Of a stretch of 32,044 nucleotides of DNA, positions 8,672-17,786 are shown piece after piece. The stretch lies in contig CAMBRR010000020.1 in NCBI GenBank assembly GCA_945870315.1, positions 1 through 32,044 of the forward strand. The letters run 5' to 3'. The notes beneath the pieces were generated by a model, which had not been told where the DNA came from, ran no database searches, and saw only the letters and a program-made list of their open reading frames with translations. Each line of letters starts with the position of its first letter. Position 1 is the first letter of the stretch. The translations under genes and the position numbers were made by a program. Source of the DNA: an uncultured Bacteroidales bacterium (GTDB lineage Bacteria; Bacteroidota; Bacteroidia; Bacteroidales; UBA932).

Positions 8672-8701
8672 TTTAGATGAAATTTTTTATTTCTATCTTT
8701 G
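8672..8701 (+). promoter_or_regulatory. Promoter of the cdaA-mutS2-glycosyltransferase-yfhO operon
   Basis: TATCTTTG at 8694-8701 matches TAnnTTTG; the -33 position (8672-8674) holds TTT, an incomplete match. The expected transcription start is near 8707-8708, i.e. on or next to the cdaA ATG at 8708, so the mRNA may be leaderless. Confidence 0.6.
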
Positions 8702-8707
8702 CAGCCT

Positions 8708-9508
8708 ATGTTACTTGCACTCTTCGGATTTTTAAGATTGTCACTCGCTGACATTCTCGACATATTGCTTCTGGCAACCCTCATATTCATCGTATTCAGA
8801 TGGATCAGGGGGTCGTCGGCCATCAGCATATTCATCGCCATCATTTCCCTATTTATAATAAGGGTATTGGTGTCTGCGTTCAATATGAGGCTGATGACTG
8901 CCATAATGGATATGGTACTGGATGTGGGAGTGCTCGCACTGATTGTGATTTTCCAGCCGGAAATCAGGCGTTTTCTCATCCGTCTGGGCAACCGCTATAT
9001 GGAAAGCACGAGGGGAAAGGCAATCGCAGACAAACTTTTCGGGAAAAAAGCCAAGAGTATGGGGACAGAGGCGGTGAACGAGGTGACGGAGGCTTGCCGC
9101 AGGATGTCTGAAGACAAGACCGGAGCGCTGATTGTCATAGAGCAGAGCAATCCTCTGACCGAAATAATTGGCACCGGAGACAAGGTTGATGCCGCCATTC
9201 ACAGGAGGCTGCTGATGAACCTGTTCTTCAAGAATTCACCCTTGCACGACGGAGCTGTGGTGATTTCCTCCGGACGCATCGCAGCGGCCCGCTGTACACT
9301 CCCCATCACTGAGAAGACAAACATCCCGGCCAGTTTCGGAATGAGACACAAGGCTGCAATCGGAATAAGCGAGGAAACCGATGCGGATGTGGTGGTTGTA
9401 TCCGAGGAAACGGGTAACATATCGTTCGTCAAAGCAGGTCAGGTGACACGGATAAAAAATATCAACGAACTGAAGCTGCTGCTGAATTCATCGTTTGAAA
9501 GTCATTGA
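8708..9508 (+). CDS. cdaA: Diadenylate cyclase CdaA (c-di-AMP synthase)
   Basis: A 266-residue membrane enzyme joining two ATP into cyclic di-AMP, which controls osmolyte transport and envelope stress. Three hydrophobic segments (about residues 13-32, 38-57 and 63-82) precede a DisA_N catalytic domain. The DGA motif is at 181-183 (LHDGAVVI). The RHR motif reads RHK (213-215, GMRHKAAIGISE), a conservative change. The ATG at 8708 is chosen over a TTG at 8699 because the -7 promoter element covers that TTG. It heads a four-gene unit: mutS2 begins 7 bases later. In many Bacteroidetes cdaA follows folP; it does not here. Confidence 0.93.
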   Translation: MLLALFGFLRLSLADILDILLLATLIFIVFRWIRGSSAISIFIAIISLFIIRVLVSAFNMRLMTAIMDMVLDVGVLALIVIFQPEIRRFLIRLGNRYMESTRGKAIADKLFGKKAKSMGTEAVNEVTEACRRMSEDKTGALIVIEQSNPLTEIIGTGDKVDAAIHRRLLMNLFFKNSPLHDGAVVISSGRIAAARCTLPITEKTNIPASFGMRHKAAIGISEETDADVVVVSEETGNISFVKAGQVTRIKNINELKLLLNSSFESH

Positions 9509-9515
9509 TTGAGTG

Positions 9516-12047
9516 ATGATTGATTCCAAAGTAGAGCAAAAATTAGGATTCGACAAGATAAGGAGCATCATTTCTGACAAATGCTCCACTGCATATGCAT
9601 CCGAGAGGGTTGCGACTGAAGAGTTCTGCACAGATGCTGCCAAAATCAGGAAAAGGCTGCTGCTGACAGACGAAATGAGGCTTATAATGATGTTCGAGGA
9701 AAGCTTCCCATGCGGAGGGTTCATCGATTGCATCGATTTCCTCGTTCCATTGGAAAAAAGTTCAGCCGCCATCGATCTGATATCCCTCCGGAAACTCAAG
9801 ACGATGCTCGAAACTCTGCACAAAGTTACCGCCTTCTTCGAGGAGGTCAAAGACGGGGTATATCCAAACCTAAAGAGAATGAGCGCTCCGATTATCGGTT
9901 TTCCGAATGTCCTCAGGAGGATAGAATCCATTGTGGACAGGTATGGCGAAGTGAAGGACACTGCCTCCGATGAGTTGTACTCAATCCGGAAAAGCCTCAG
10001 AGAAACCGAAGGAACCATTTCCAGAAGGATGTCTGCTATTCTTAAAAAAGCCCAGGAAGAAGGTATCGTTGACAGTGACGCATCCGTTTCTGTAAGGGAT
10101 GGAAAGATGCTCATCCCGGTATCTGCCGCCAACAAAAAGAAAATCAACGGGTATATCTACGACGAATCCGCATCGGGAAAGACATCCTTCATAGAGCCTG
10201 CTGAAATCGTGGAATTGGATAACAGAATCAAGGAACTACGTTTTTCCGAGCAGAGGGAAATACTTCGTATATTATTGGAATTCACCGATTTCCTGAGGCC
10301 TTACATTCCAGACCTGCTTACAGGGGCGAAATACCTCGGAGAGATTGACTTCATTATGGCCAAGGCGCAGACAGCCCTGGATTTCATCGCGGGTATGCCG
10401 ATAATCGCCGAGAATGGTGAAATGAACATCAGAAAGGCGCGTCACCCACTTCTGGAGCGCGCACTCAAGAAAGAAAAGAAGGAAATCATACCACTTACCA
10501 TAACCCTCACTCCTCAAAAACACATATTGCTCATCTCCGGTCCAAACGCAGGAGGAAAGTCAGTTTGCCTGAAGACAGTCGGCCTTCTTCAATATATGTT
10601 CCAATGGGGTATGCTGATTCCGACCTCGGAAAGTTCCGAAATGGTGGTTTTCGACAGGATAATGGTGAACATAGGCGATGACCAGTCCATTGAAAATGAC
10701 CTCAGTACATATAGTTCCTTCCTTTCCGACATGAATCAGATGCTTCAGAAGGCAGACTCCAGGACACTCGTGCTGATAGACGAATTCGGAAGCGGTACTG
10801 AACCGGCAGCAGGCGGAGCCATTGCAGAAGCTATTCTAAGCGAAATAGATAAAAGAGGAACCTATGGAGTAATTACCACCCACTATACCAATCTCAAACT
10901 CTATGCGGCATCAGACACAGGAGTAATCAATGGAGCAATGATGTTCGATGTCAAGAACATAGCGCCGCTTTTCAAACTTGAGATAGGGCTGCCGGGCAAT
11001 TCCTTCGCCTTTGAACTGGCAAAAAAGATGGGCCTGCCGGAAGCCATAATCAAGGATGCCGAAGCAAGGGCCGGGGAAGAATTCGTGGGAATAGAAAGAA
11101 ACCTCAGGAAGATTGCCCGCAACAGAAGGGCTCTGGATGAGAGGTTGGAAAGAATACGCCACACAGACAAGACTCTGGAGTCCATTACAGAGAGATATCT
11201 TACTGAACTTCAGGATATTCAGAAGTTGCGTAAAGAGATTCTGGATGCTGCAAGGAAGGAGGCGGAAGAAATTGTCAGGAAGGCCAACAGGCAGGTGGAA
11301 AGCACTATAAAGACAATCCGCGAATCCCAGGCTGAGAAAGAAACCACCCAGGAGGCCCGCAAGGGACTTCAGGATTTCGTGGCTGCCCTCACTGCCAGGA
11401 AAGAGCAGGAGCAGAGGGAAAAGGAAGACTACATCGAGAAGAAAATACGCCAGATGGACCAACGGAACCAGAGGAGGAAGCAAAGAAAGAGTGAACGTCT
11501 GGATGAAAGGGAGAAGGAAGAGCAGAGGCAAGAGCAGGAGAGGCAGGAAAGGGAGGCCGCCTTCAGAAGCGCGCCTTTGAAAGTGGGCGAGAAGGTCCGC
11601 ATCAAGGAAAACGGAATGGTAGGAGAAGTTACAAAGGTGTCAGCAAAAGTGGTTGTCGTGGCTATCGGGAACATCAGCAGCAAGATGGACCCGTCCAAGG
11701 TGGAAAGAATTACTGCAAATGAGTATAAGGCAGCTGTCAAGGAGACGGCAAAGCCTGCAACCACGATGAAGATAGACTCCTCCATCACAGAACGCAAACT
11801 CAATTTCAGCACGGAACTGGACATACGTGGAGAAAGGCTCGCAGATGCGCTTGAAAAAGTTACAAGATATGTGGATGATGCCATAATGCTCAACATCCGG
11901 AGCGTCAGAATCATTCACGGCAAAGGGACAGGAGTCCTCAGGGAAGAAATCCAGAAACTGCTCAGGACTATGCCTGGAGTGGAATCTGCAAAGGATGAGC
12001 ACATCCAATTCGGAGGAGCAGGAGTAACAGTCGTAACTTTCGAATAG
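9516..12047 (+). CDS. mutS2: MutS2 family ATPase/Smr endonuclease
   Basis: A protein of 843 residues from the ATG at 9516 (a GTG lies one codon earlier). It has the MutS core/lever region, an ABC-type ATPase with Walker A GPNAGGKSV (about residue 343) and Walker B LVLIDEFGSGTEPAAG (about 418), a long charged coiled coil (about 510-680, very rich in Glu, Arg, Gln), a KOW-like beta segment (LKVGEKVRIKENGMVGEV) and a C-terminal Smr domain (LDIRGER, then HGKGTGVLR). The mismatch-recognition domain of MutS is missing, as in all MutS2. Described roles in other bacteria are suppression of recombination and splitting or rescue of collided ribosomes. It is placed between cdaA and a glycosyltransferase with gaps of 7 and 2 bases, so it is surely cotranscribed with them. 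Confidence 0.95.
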   Translation: MIDSKVEQKLGFDKIRSIISDKCSTAYASERVATEEFCTDAAKIRKRLLLTDEMRLIMMFEESFPCGGFIDCIDFLVPLEKSSAAIDLISLRKLKTMLETLHKVTAFFEEVKDGVYPNLKRMSAPIIGFPNVLRRIESIVDRYGEVKDTASDELYSIRKSLRETEGTISRRMSAILKKAQEEGIVDSDASVSVRDGKMLIPVSAANKKKINGYIYDESASGKTSFIEPAEIVELDNRIKELRFSEQREILRILLEFTDFLRPYIPDLLTGAKYLGEIDFIMAKAQTALDFIAGMPIIAENGEMNIRKARHPLLERALKKEKKEIIPLTITLTPQKHILLISGPNAGGKSVCLKTVGLLQYMFQWGMLIPTSESSEMVVFDRIMVNIGDDQSIENDLSTYSSFLSDMNQMLQKADSRTLVLIDEFGSGTEPAAGGAIAEAILSEIDKRGTYGVITTHYTNLKLYAASDTGVINGAMMFDVKNIAPLFKLEIGLPGNSFAFELAKKMGLPEAIIKDAEARAGEEFVGIERNLRKIARNRRALDERLERIRHTDKTLESITERYLTELQDIQKLRKEILDAARKEAEEIVRKANRQVESTIKTIRESQAEKETTQEARKGLQDFVAALTARKEQEQREKEDYIEKKIRQMDQRNQRRKQRKSERLDEREKEEQRQEQERQEREAAFRSAPLKVGEKVRIKENGMVGEVTKVSAKVVVVAIGNISSKMDPSKVERITANEYKAAVKETAKPATTMKIDSSITERKLNFSTELDIRGERLADALEKVTRYVDDAIMLNIRSVRIIHGKGTGVLREEIQKLLRTMPGVESAKDEHIQFGGAGVTVVTFE

Positions 12048-12049
12048 AT

Positions 12050-13366
12050 ATGACAAGGCGAGTTCTCATAATTTCTTATTACTGGCCTCCCACAGGGGGG
12101 TCCGGTGTGCAGAGATGGGTAAAATTCTCCAAATATCTTCCCTCCGAAGGCTGGCAGCCCGTCATATACACTCCGCTTAATCCTGAAGCCATAACCACCG
12201 ACGAATCACTTTCCGGAGAGATTCCGCCAGAGGTGGAAGTGGTTAAAAGAAAAATAGTTGAGCCATATAACATCTACCGTTCCCTCATTTCCCTAGGCAA
12301 GAAATCAAAGACGGCAAGCGGAGAAGTCAACCCCATCAACTCACAAAAGAAAACCTTCATCCAGAAGGTTTCTATGTGGATAAGGGGCAATCTGTTCATC
12401 CCCGACCCGAGGTGTACCTGGATAGGGCCGTCGGTTCGTTTTCTGGAAAAATATCTGAAAGAGCATCCCGTCGATGTAATCGTAAGTACAGGACCTCCAC
12501 ATTCGATGCACCTGATAGCCCTGAAGCTTGCTCGCAGAACAGGGCTTCCGTGGGTTGCCGACTTCCGGGATCCGTGGACCAAGATGTTCTATTTCAAGCA
12601 TTTGGGCCTTAACGGATTCTCTCAGGCAAGGCATAGGAAACTGGAAAAGAAGGTGCTTGACAATGCCTCAGTGGTAGTTGCCGTGTCCCCTCTTGTCCAG
12701 GAAGAATTCAGGCAGATGACATCTACGGATGTCGCACTGATAACCAATGGCTTTGATCCGTGCGACTTTGACGTTGATGCCAGGGAGGACGGGTACTTCA
12801 ACATAACCCATACCGGCCTTTTCGCAGCAGACGGTAACCCGGAGACTTTGTGGAAAGTTCTCCGCGACAAGTGCCGGGAAGATGACCTTTTCAAAAGCCG
12901 TCTGAGGATAAGGCTTGCAGGAAAGACGGATAAGCAAATCATTGAATCCATCCGGAATGCCTCACTTTCCGAGAATCTTATAGATTGCGGTTATATTCCT
13001 CATATTCAGGCAGTAAGGGAACAGAAGGGGGCTACTCTTCTGATTCTTCCACTCAGGAAAGAACCGGAATACAGAGCCACGCTTCCCGGAAAACTGTTCG
13101 AATACCTTGCCTCCGGAAGACCTGTTCTGGGAATAGGCCAGAAAGATGGAGCAATGGCGCGGATTCTTGACGAAACCTCAGCTGGAGTCGTCTTCGACTG
13201 GGACGAAGAACTCCAAATCAGAACCTGCCTTGATGCTGCCTGGGATGAGTTTCTGTCCAACGGAGGAAAAGTGCAATCAAAGGCTCACGGAATAGAAAAA
13301 TATTCCCGAAAAGAATTGACAAAACAAATGGCCGCACTGCTTGAAGGCCTTACAAAAGAAAAATGA
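12050..13366 (+). CDS. Glycosyltransferase, GT4-like (GT-B fold)
   Basis: A 438-residue protein. The N-terminal Rossmann domain begins RRVLIISYYWPPTGGSGVQR, with the glycine-rich loop of GT4 enzymes; a second domain carries KPEYRATLPGKLFEYL-like sequence (EPEYRATLPGKLFEYLASGR) with the Glu and Lys expected in the nucleotide-sugar site. No signal peptide or membrane span is seen, so it acts at the cytoplasmic face. Donor and acceptor cannot be told. It starts 2 bases after mutS2 and its stop overlaps the yfhO start by 4 bases (ATGA), so it is translationally coupled to yfhO; the pair probably works on a surface glycan or lipid-linked sugar. Confidence 0.88.
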   Translation: MTRRVLIISYYWPPTGGSGVQRWVKFSKYLPSEGWQPVIYTPLNPEAITTDESLSGEIPPEVEVVKRKIVEPYNIYRSLISLGKKSKTASGEVNPINSQKKTFIQKVSMWIRGNLFIPDPRCTWIGPSVRFLEKYLKEHPVDVIVSTGPPHSMHLIALKLARRTGLPWVADFRDPWTKMFYFKHLGLNGFSQARHRKLEKKVLDNASVVVAVSPLVQEEFRQMTSTDVALITNGFDPCDFDVDAREDGYFNITHTGLFAADGNPETLWKVLRDKCREDDLFKSRLRIRLAGKTDKQIIESIRNASLSENLIDCGYIPHIQAVREQKGATLLILPLRKEPEYRATLPGKLFEYLASGRPVLGIGQKDGAMARILDETSAGVVFDWDEELQIRTCLDAAWDEFLSNGGKVQSKAHGIEKYSRKELTKQMAALLEGLTKEK

Positions 13367-15933
13367 TGAAAAAGAAAATCTTCACCTATGCAGGCATAGT
13401 TCTGCTTCTGCTGGTTGTAGCATATTCATTCACCCCCTGGGTTCTGACAGGAAAGATAGTCAATCAGAGCGACATATCCTCCTGGAAAGGAATGGCAGCA
13501 GAAGCCGTAGCCTGGAATGAAGCCCATCCGGACGACCCTACCGCCTGGACCGGCTCTATGTTCTCCGGAATGCCTACGACGGCAGTAATAGATGATTTCA
13601 AAGGAGACTGGACCAGGACAATATATGATTTTCTTCTAACTGGAAGACGACCGGCAAGTTATATTTTCATAGCTCTCCTGGGAGCCTTCCTGCTTATGCT
13701 TAGCCTCGGAGTAAGTCCTGCCATAGCAGTGGCAGGAGCCATTGCAGTGGCTTTCTGCTCATATAATATGCAGATTATCCAGGTTGGACACAATACCAAG
13801 ATGCAGGCCATCGCCTATTTCCCGTGGGTTATGGCAGCCCTGATTTTTACATACAATTCAGCTTTGAAACAGGATAATGCAAAAAAATGGCTCCCAAAAA
13901 CCATACTCGGATCTGTCCTTTTTGCACTTGCTCTCAGTATGCAAATCAAGGCCAACCATATCCAGATTACATATTACCTTGCAATTGTCATCTTCTGCTA
14001 TGCCATAGGACTCTTCATCAGCCTGTGCACAGAAAAAAGGGAGAAGACAGTTTATAGAAATTTCTTCGTGGCATCCCTGCTGCTGCTTGTGATTGGATGT
14101 ATAGGCATTGCGACAAATGCCAACAAACTCATCCCTACATACGAATACACTCCTTATACAATGAGGGGCGGCAGCGAACTGAGCAGCGACAAGGACTCAC
14201 ACAATTCCAAGGGACTGGACCTGGACTATGCCACAGCCTGGTCCTACGGCATCAACGAGATGCCCAATCTGTTGATTCCGAACTTCAACGGAGGCTCTTC
14301 CGCAGGGCCACTTCCTCTTGATTCCAATACAGGAAATCTGCTCAAAAGTGCCGGACAGCCCAATCTCAAGTCCACGATGAAGGCCCTTCCTCTCTACTGG
14401 GGTCCTCAACCATTCACGGCAGGCCCGATGTATCTTGGAGCCATTTCCATCTTCCTCTTTGTCCTCGGCCTCATGCTGTGCCGTGGCAGGGAAAAATGGT
14501 GGCTTGCCGCTGCAACACTGATAGCTATTCTGCTGTCCTGGGGAAATCATTTTATGTGGTTTACCAAATTGTGGTTCGACTATGCTCCGTTCTACAACAA
14601 ATTCAGGACGGTTTCAATGGCCCTCACCATCCTTCAGGTTACAGTTCCGATGCTGGGTTTTCTCGTTCTGGACCACATACTCAAAGGGCAATATGACAAA
14701 AAGCGCCTCGCGCGTGCAGGGTGGATTGCCTACGGAGTGACAGCAGGCTTCTGCCTTGTTTGTGCAATCTTCCCTGGCATCGCCGGCTCATTCACAAGCA
14801 GTGGTGATTCTGCTATGCCGGACATCCTTGCAGATGCGCTTGCAGAAGACAGAAGGGGGCTTCTTGTCAAGGACGCCATTCGTTCATTCCTATTGATAAG
14901 TGGCGCTTTCGCCCTGATTCTCTGGAGTTTCCTATCTAAAAAAGAAAGCAGGAACCGTTCAGTCATCGTCGCTTTCTGCATTGCAGTCCTGGTTTGGGCA
15001 GACCTCTTTTCAGTGGACAAACGATACCTCAACGGGGATCATTTCGTCACAAAGAGGGACTTCGCAGCAGTATATAATCCTCGCGAAGTGGACAAGATGA
15101 TACACGAAGATACAGACCCTTCATTCAGAGTTCTGGACATCAGCACCAATACATTCAACGATGCCATCCAGAGCTATCACCATAAATGTATCGGAGGATA
15201 CAGTCCTGTCAAACTCCAGCGCTACCAAGACCTCATCGACAGGTTCCTGCAAGGAGAAATCAGGCAAATCTATGATGTGGTCGGAGAATCTGAAACAATT
15301 GGAGATGTATCTGACAACCTGCCATTCCTGAAGGCAGTCTCAATGCTCAACACCCGTTACATCATCCTTGCGGGAGACTATCCGCCGGTGGTGAACCAAT
15401 GGGCGATGGGTAACTGCTGGTGGGTGAACGATTGGGTTGTAGCCGGCAATGCCGACGAGGAAATAGCCCTGCTCGAAGTAGTAGACCCGTCCACTCAAGC
15501 CGTCCTGGACAAGGCGGGAGCGGAAGTGACATCAGATATGCTCCCTGCGGATGAAGGGATGGAAAAGGAGGGAGAAATATATCTGGAAAGTTATGCTCCC
15601 AACCAGCTTATTTATTCATATTCAACACCTTGTGACAGGGTAGCTGTCTTCAGCGAAGTATATTATCCTAAAGGATGGAAGGCGTGGGTAGAGCCGCTCG
15701 GAAGCGATGGGGAAAAGGTTGAACTGGAACTATTCAGGGCAGACTGGATTCTCAGGGCCGCACGCATTCCGGCGGGAGAAGGCAAAATCATAATGAGGTT
15801 CGAACCTGAATCATACAAAACAGGAGCCGCCGTTTCACGGGCAAGCTCCATTGTTCTGATTCTGTTGATACTGCTTTCTTGCGGTGGGATTATCTATATT
15901 TCTCGTAACGAGGCATCGCAATCCCGGAAATGA
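13363..15933 (+). CDS. YfhO family multi-spanning membrane protein (probable GT-C glycosyltransferase)
   Basis: An 856-residue protein with an N-terminal membrane anchor (residues about 6-24), a periplasmic-type loop (NQSDISSWKGMAAEAVAWNE) and about a dozen membrane segments up to residue 540, then a large C-terminal soluble domain and a last membrane segment just before the end. This is the YfhO architecture. In Gram-positives YfhO/CsbB-type pairs glycosylate lipoteichoic acid; in Bacteroidetes the substrate is not known to me. Overlap with the preceding glycosyltransferase (ATGA) supports a shared pathway, in which that cytoplasmic enzyme could load a lipid carrier used by this protein. Its last 44 bases overlap manC on the other strand. 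Confidence 0.85.
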   Translation: MMKKKIFTYAGIVLLLLVVAYSFTPWVLTGKIVNQSDISSWKGMAAEAVAWNEAHPDDPTAWTGSMFSGMPTTAVIDDFKGDWTRTIYDFLLTGRRPASYIFIALLGAFLLMLSLGVSPAIAVAGAIAVAFCSYNMQIIQVGHNTKMQAIAYFPWVMAALIFTYNSALKQDNAKKWLPKTILGSVLFALALSMQIKANHIQITYYLAIVIFCYAIGLFISLCTEKREKTVYRNFFVASLLLLVIGCIGIATNANKLIPTYEYTPYTMRGGSELSSDKDSHNSKGLDLDYATAWSYGINEMPNLLIPNFNGGSSAGPLPLDSNTGNLLKSAGQPNLKSTMKALPLYWGPQPFTAGPMYLGAISIFLFVLGLMLCRGREKWWLAAATLIAILLSWGNHFMWFTKLWFDYAPFYNKFRTVSMALTILQVTVPMLGFLVLDHILKGQYDKKRLARAGWIAYGVTAGFCLVCAIFPGIAGSFTSSGDSAMPDILADALAEDRRGLLVKDAIRSFLLISGAFALILWSFLSKKESRNRSVIVAFCIAVLVWADLFSVDKRYLNGDHFVTKRDFAAVYNPREVDKMIHEDTDPSFRVLDISTNTFNDAIQSYHHKCIGGYSPVKLQRYQDLIDRFLQGEIRQIYDVVGESETIGDVSDNLPFLKAVSMLNTRYIILAGDYPPVVNQWAMGNCWWVNDWVVAGNADEEIALLEVVDPSTQAVLDKAGAEVTSDMLPADEGMEKEGEIYLESYAPNQLIYSYSTPCDRVAVFSEVYYPKGWKAWVEPLGSDGEKVELELFRADWILRAARIPAGEGKIIMRFEPESYKTGAAVSRASSIVLILLILLSCGGIIYISRNEASQSRK

Positions 15934-16987
15934 AATCCTTGAACTGCTTGTCATCCTTTGGACAGATAATCAGGACATCTTCAGTATCGACTATCATATA
16001 ATTTTCCAATCCCTTGACAGCTATCAGTTTTCCACTGTCAGGGGATATCACCAGCAGGTCCTTGGCTCCACTGAACAGGGTGTTGTCAACATTGACCGCA
16101 TTGCCATCTTCATCCTTTGAAGGAATGTAATTGTAGAGAGACTCCCAGGTACCGATATCTGTCCATCCGAACTTTGCCGGATAAATCCACGCCCTGTCGG
16201 TCTTTTCCATAACCCCGTAATCAATGGAAATGTTCAGGCAGTCAGTATATGCCCTGGCAACGAAGTCGGGCTCAATCTTGGTCCCGAGAGCCCTTTCCCA
16301 ACCGTCGAACAGGCCAGTAACTTCAGGAAGATATTTTTCCATTTCGTGCCTTATGGTTTCTGCCCTCCAGATAAAGATGCCGGAATTCCAGAAGAATTCT
16401 CCTGTCCCGATGAATACCTGTGCAAGATTCCTGTCCGGTTTTTCAGTAAAAGTCTTCACCGGCATAGGTTCGTTCTTCGTATATACATCCTTGCCGCCAC
16501 AGGCTTGGATGTAACCGTAATTGGTGTCCGGACGTGTAGGAAGGACTCCCAGTGTCATAAGCACATCATTCTGCTCAATGTATTCAAAGGCATCCAGAAT
16601 GGACTTGCGGAAGGCTTCCTCGTCTGCAATCATATGGTCAGAAGGTGTTACGACCACCCTTGCAAGAGGGTTCCGTTTTAGAAGTGTGTAAGTGGCATAT
16701 GCGATGCAAGGAGCCGTGTTTCTGCTATATGGTTCCAGGAGAATGTTCCTTTCATCAAACTGAGGGATCTGCTGAAGAAGCAAGCCTCTATATTTTTCTG
16801 AAGTGACAATCAGGATATTCTCTTCCGGGACTATGTTACGGAATCTTTCATATGTCTGACGAATGAAAGATTTTCCGGTATCTGATACATCTAGAAACTG
16901 CTTCGGTTTCTCATTCCGGCTCAAGGGCCAGAATCTGGTGCCGGCACCACCGGCCATTATCACGCAATATCGATTGTCTGTTGCCAT
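15890..16987 (-). CDS. manC: Mannose-1-phosphate guanylyltransferase
   Basis: A 365-residue nucleotidyltransferase making GDP-mannose from GTP and mannose 1-phosphate. The signature GGAGTRFWPLSR followed by KPKQF is at residues 13-31, and the metal-binding VTPSDHMI and the sugar-site FTEKPD and FFWNSGIFIW segments follow. It is the short form, without the C-terminal isomerase domain of bifunctional ManC. GDP-mannose feeds surface glycans, consistent with the glycosyltransferase and yfhO on the opposite strand. It starts 19 bases after yraN and is likely the last gene of that transcript. Its final 44 bases overlap the yfhO end in a convergent arrangement, with no room for a terminator. Confidence 0.93.
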   Translation of the reverse strand: MATDNRYCVIMAGGAGTRFWPLSRNEKPKQFLDVSDTGKSFIRQTYERFRNIVPEENILIVTSEKYRGLLLQQIPQFDERNILLEPYSRNTAPCIAYATYTLLKRNPLARVVVTPSDHMIADEEAFRKSILDAFEYIEQNDVLMTLGVLPTRPDTNYGYIQACGGKDVYTKNEPMPVKTFTEKPDRNLAQVFIGTGEFFWNSGIFIWRAETIRHEMEKYLPEVTGLFDGWERALGTKIEPDFVARAYTDCLNISIDYGVMEKTDRAWIYPAKFGWTDIGTWESLYNYIPSKDEDGNAVNVDNTLFSGAKDLLVISPDSGKLIAVKGLENYMIVDTEDVLIICPKDDKQFKDFISGIAMPRYEKYR

Positions 16988-17006
16988 ATGTGGTTATGTG
17001 TCTGTT

Positions 17007-17399
17007 TCAATAAAATATTGGCAAATATGCTTGAGGGAACCATTCGGTTTCATAAGTCCCGGAGGCTGAAAATATAACCGTAAAGACATCGAAGAAACAT
17101 TCTCTACCCGCTATTTCCCTGCCCCTTCCGGACTTTAAATACATAGAAGCCGCCTTGGCTATTCTGGCTTGCTTGCGCCAATCCACATTATCCTGCGGAG
17201 GAGCCTGGATTCCGCTCTTGCGGGTTTTGACTTCTACAAAATGTATTCCAGCTGCATCAATCGAAATAATATCTATTTCAAGATGACTCCACCTGTAGTT
17301 GCGCTCCAGGATTATATGTCCTCTTTTAGATAACCAGTTGCAGGCTATGTCCTCTCCGGCGGTCCCTATTTCGTGTCTGTAATGCGTATTATCTTCCAT
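17007..17399 (-). CDS. yraN: YraN/UPF0102 family putative endonuclease
   Basis: A 130-residue protein with the family core: GTAGEDIACNWL near the start, then a PD-(D/E)XK-like site, LEIDIISID (Glu41, Asp43) and HFVEVKTRKSG (Glu56, Lys58). It resembles archaeal Holliday-junction resolvases, but no biochemical role is firmly known for the family. The ATG at 17399 is chosen because the homologous region begins there; the frame is open for 30 more codons upstream but these run through the lipoprotein gene. It overlaps the end of that gene by 34 bases and precedes manC by 19. Confidence 0.9.
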   Translation of the reverse strand: MEDNTHYRHEIGTAGEDIACNWLSKRGHIILERNYRWSHLEIDIISIDAAGIHFVEVKTRKSGIQAPPQDNVDWRKQARIAKAASMYLKSGRGREIAGRECFFDVFTVIFSASGTYETEWFPQAYLPIFY

Positions 17400-17776
17400 T
17401 CTCCCTCCTCTTTCTTCAATACGGCTGTTCTGGATTTGCGTCTTCCGTCGGCTTCCAGGGTATAGGTGACCTGACGGCCTTCCGGACATTTTTCTTCACT
17501 TTCAATATGGATTAAAGTGCCTTCGACGAGGCTCTTGGCAATCTCCACCACAGAACTGTCTTCTGCAACCATAGTATTCCACGCCTGCTGGTAACTCTCC
17601 AGGAAATTCTTCATTGAAAGTGTATCACATAATTGGGTGGCAAGCGTAAAGTCACCCCGGGTGACCGCCTTGTTGAATTCAACCACCGTCATTGACGGCC
17701 CTGTGTCCCGGCCACAGGAAATGACCGATAGGGTTGCTCCCAGAAGGAGCAATGCCTGATATGCAATTTTTCTCAT
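17366..17776 (-). CDS. Small lipoprotein, NTF2-like (DUF4878-like)
   Basis: A 136-residue protein with a lipoprotein signal (MRKIAYQALLLLGATLSVIS then Cys21). The mature part begins VVEFNKAVTRGDFTLATQLC and ends in RKSRTAVLKKEEGEWKIIRI. A helix for fields of the kind 'FNKAVTRGDFTLA' and a final strand pair with 'GEWKI' are typical of NTF2/DUF4878 domains; the assignment is from pattern memory. The start at 17776 is set by the signal peptide; GGAGG lies 4 bases upstream, a rare Shine-Dalgarno-like site in this window. Its function is unknown. It leads the unit lipoprotein-yraN-manC and is divergent from mutS. Confidence 0.7.
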   Translation of the reverse strand: MRKIAYQALLLLGATLSVISCGRDTGPSMTVVEFNKAVTRGDFTLATQLCDTLSMKNFLESYQQAWNTMVAEDSSVVEIAKSLVEGTLIHIESEEKCPEGRQVTYTLEADGRRKSRTAVLKKEEGEWKIIRITDTK

Positions 17777-17786
17777 ATATCCTCCC

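Noticed and set aside
17400..17489. 30-residue N-terminal extension of YraN
   Set aside because: It runs inside the upstream lipoprotein gene in another frame and has no family similarity; the ATG at 17399 gives the normal length.
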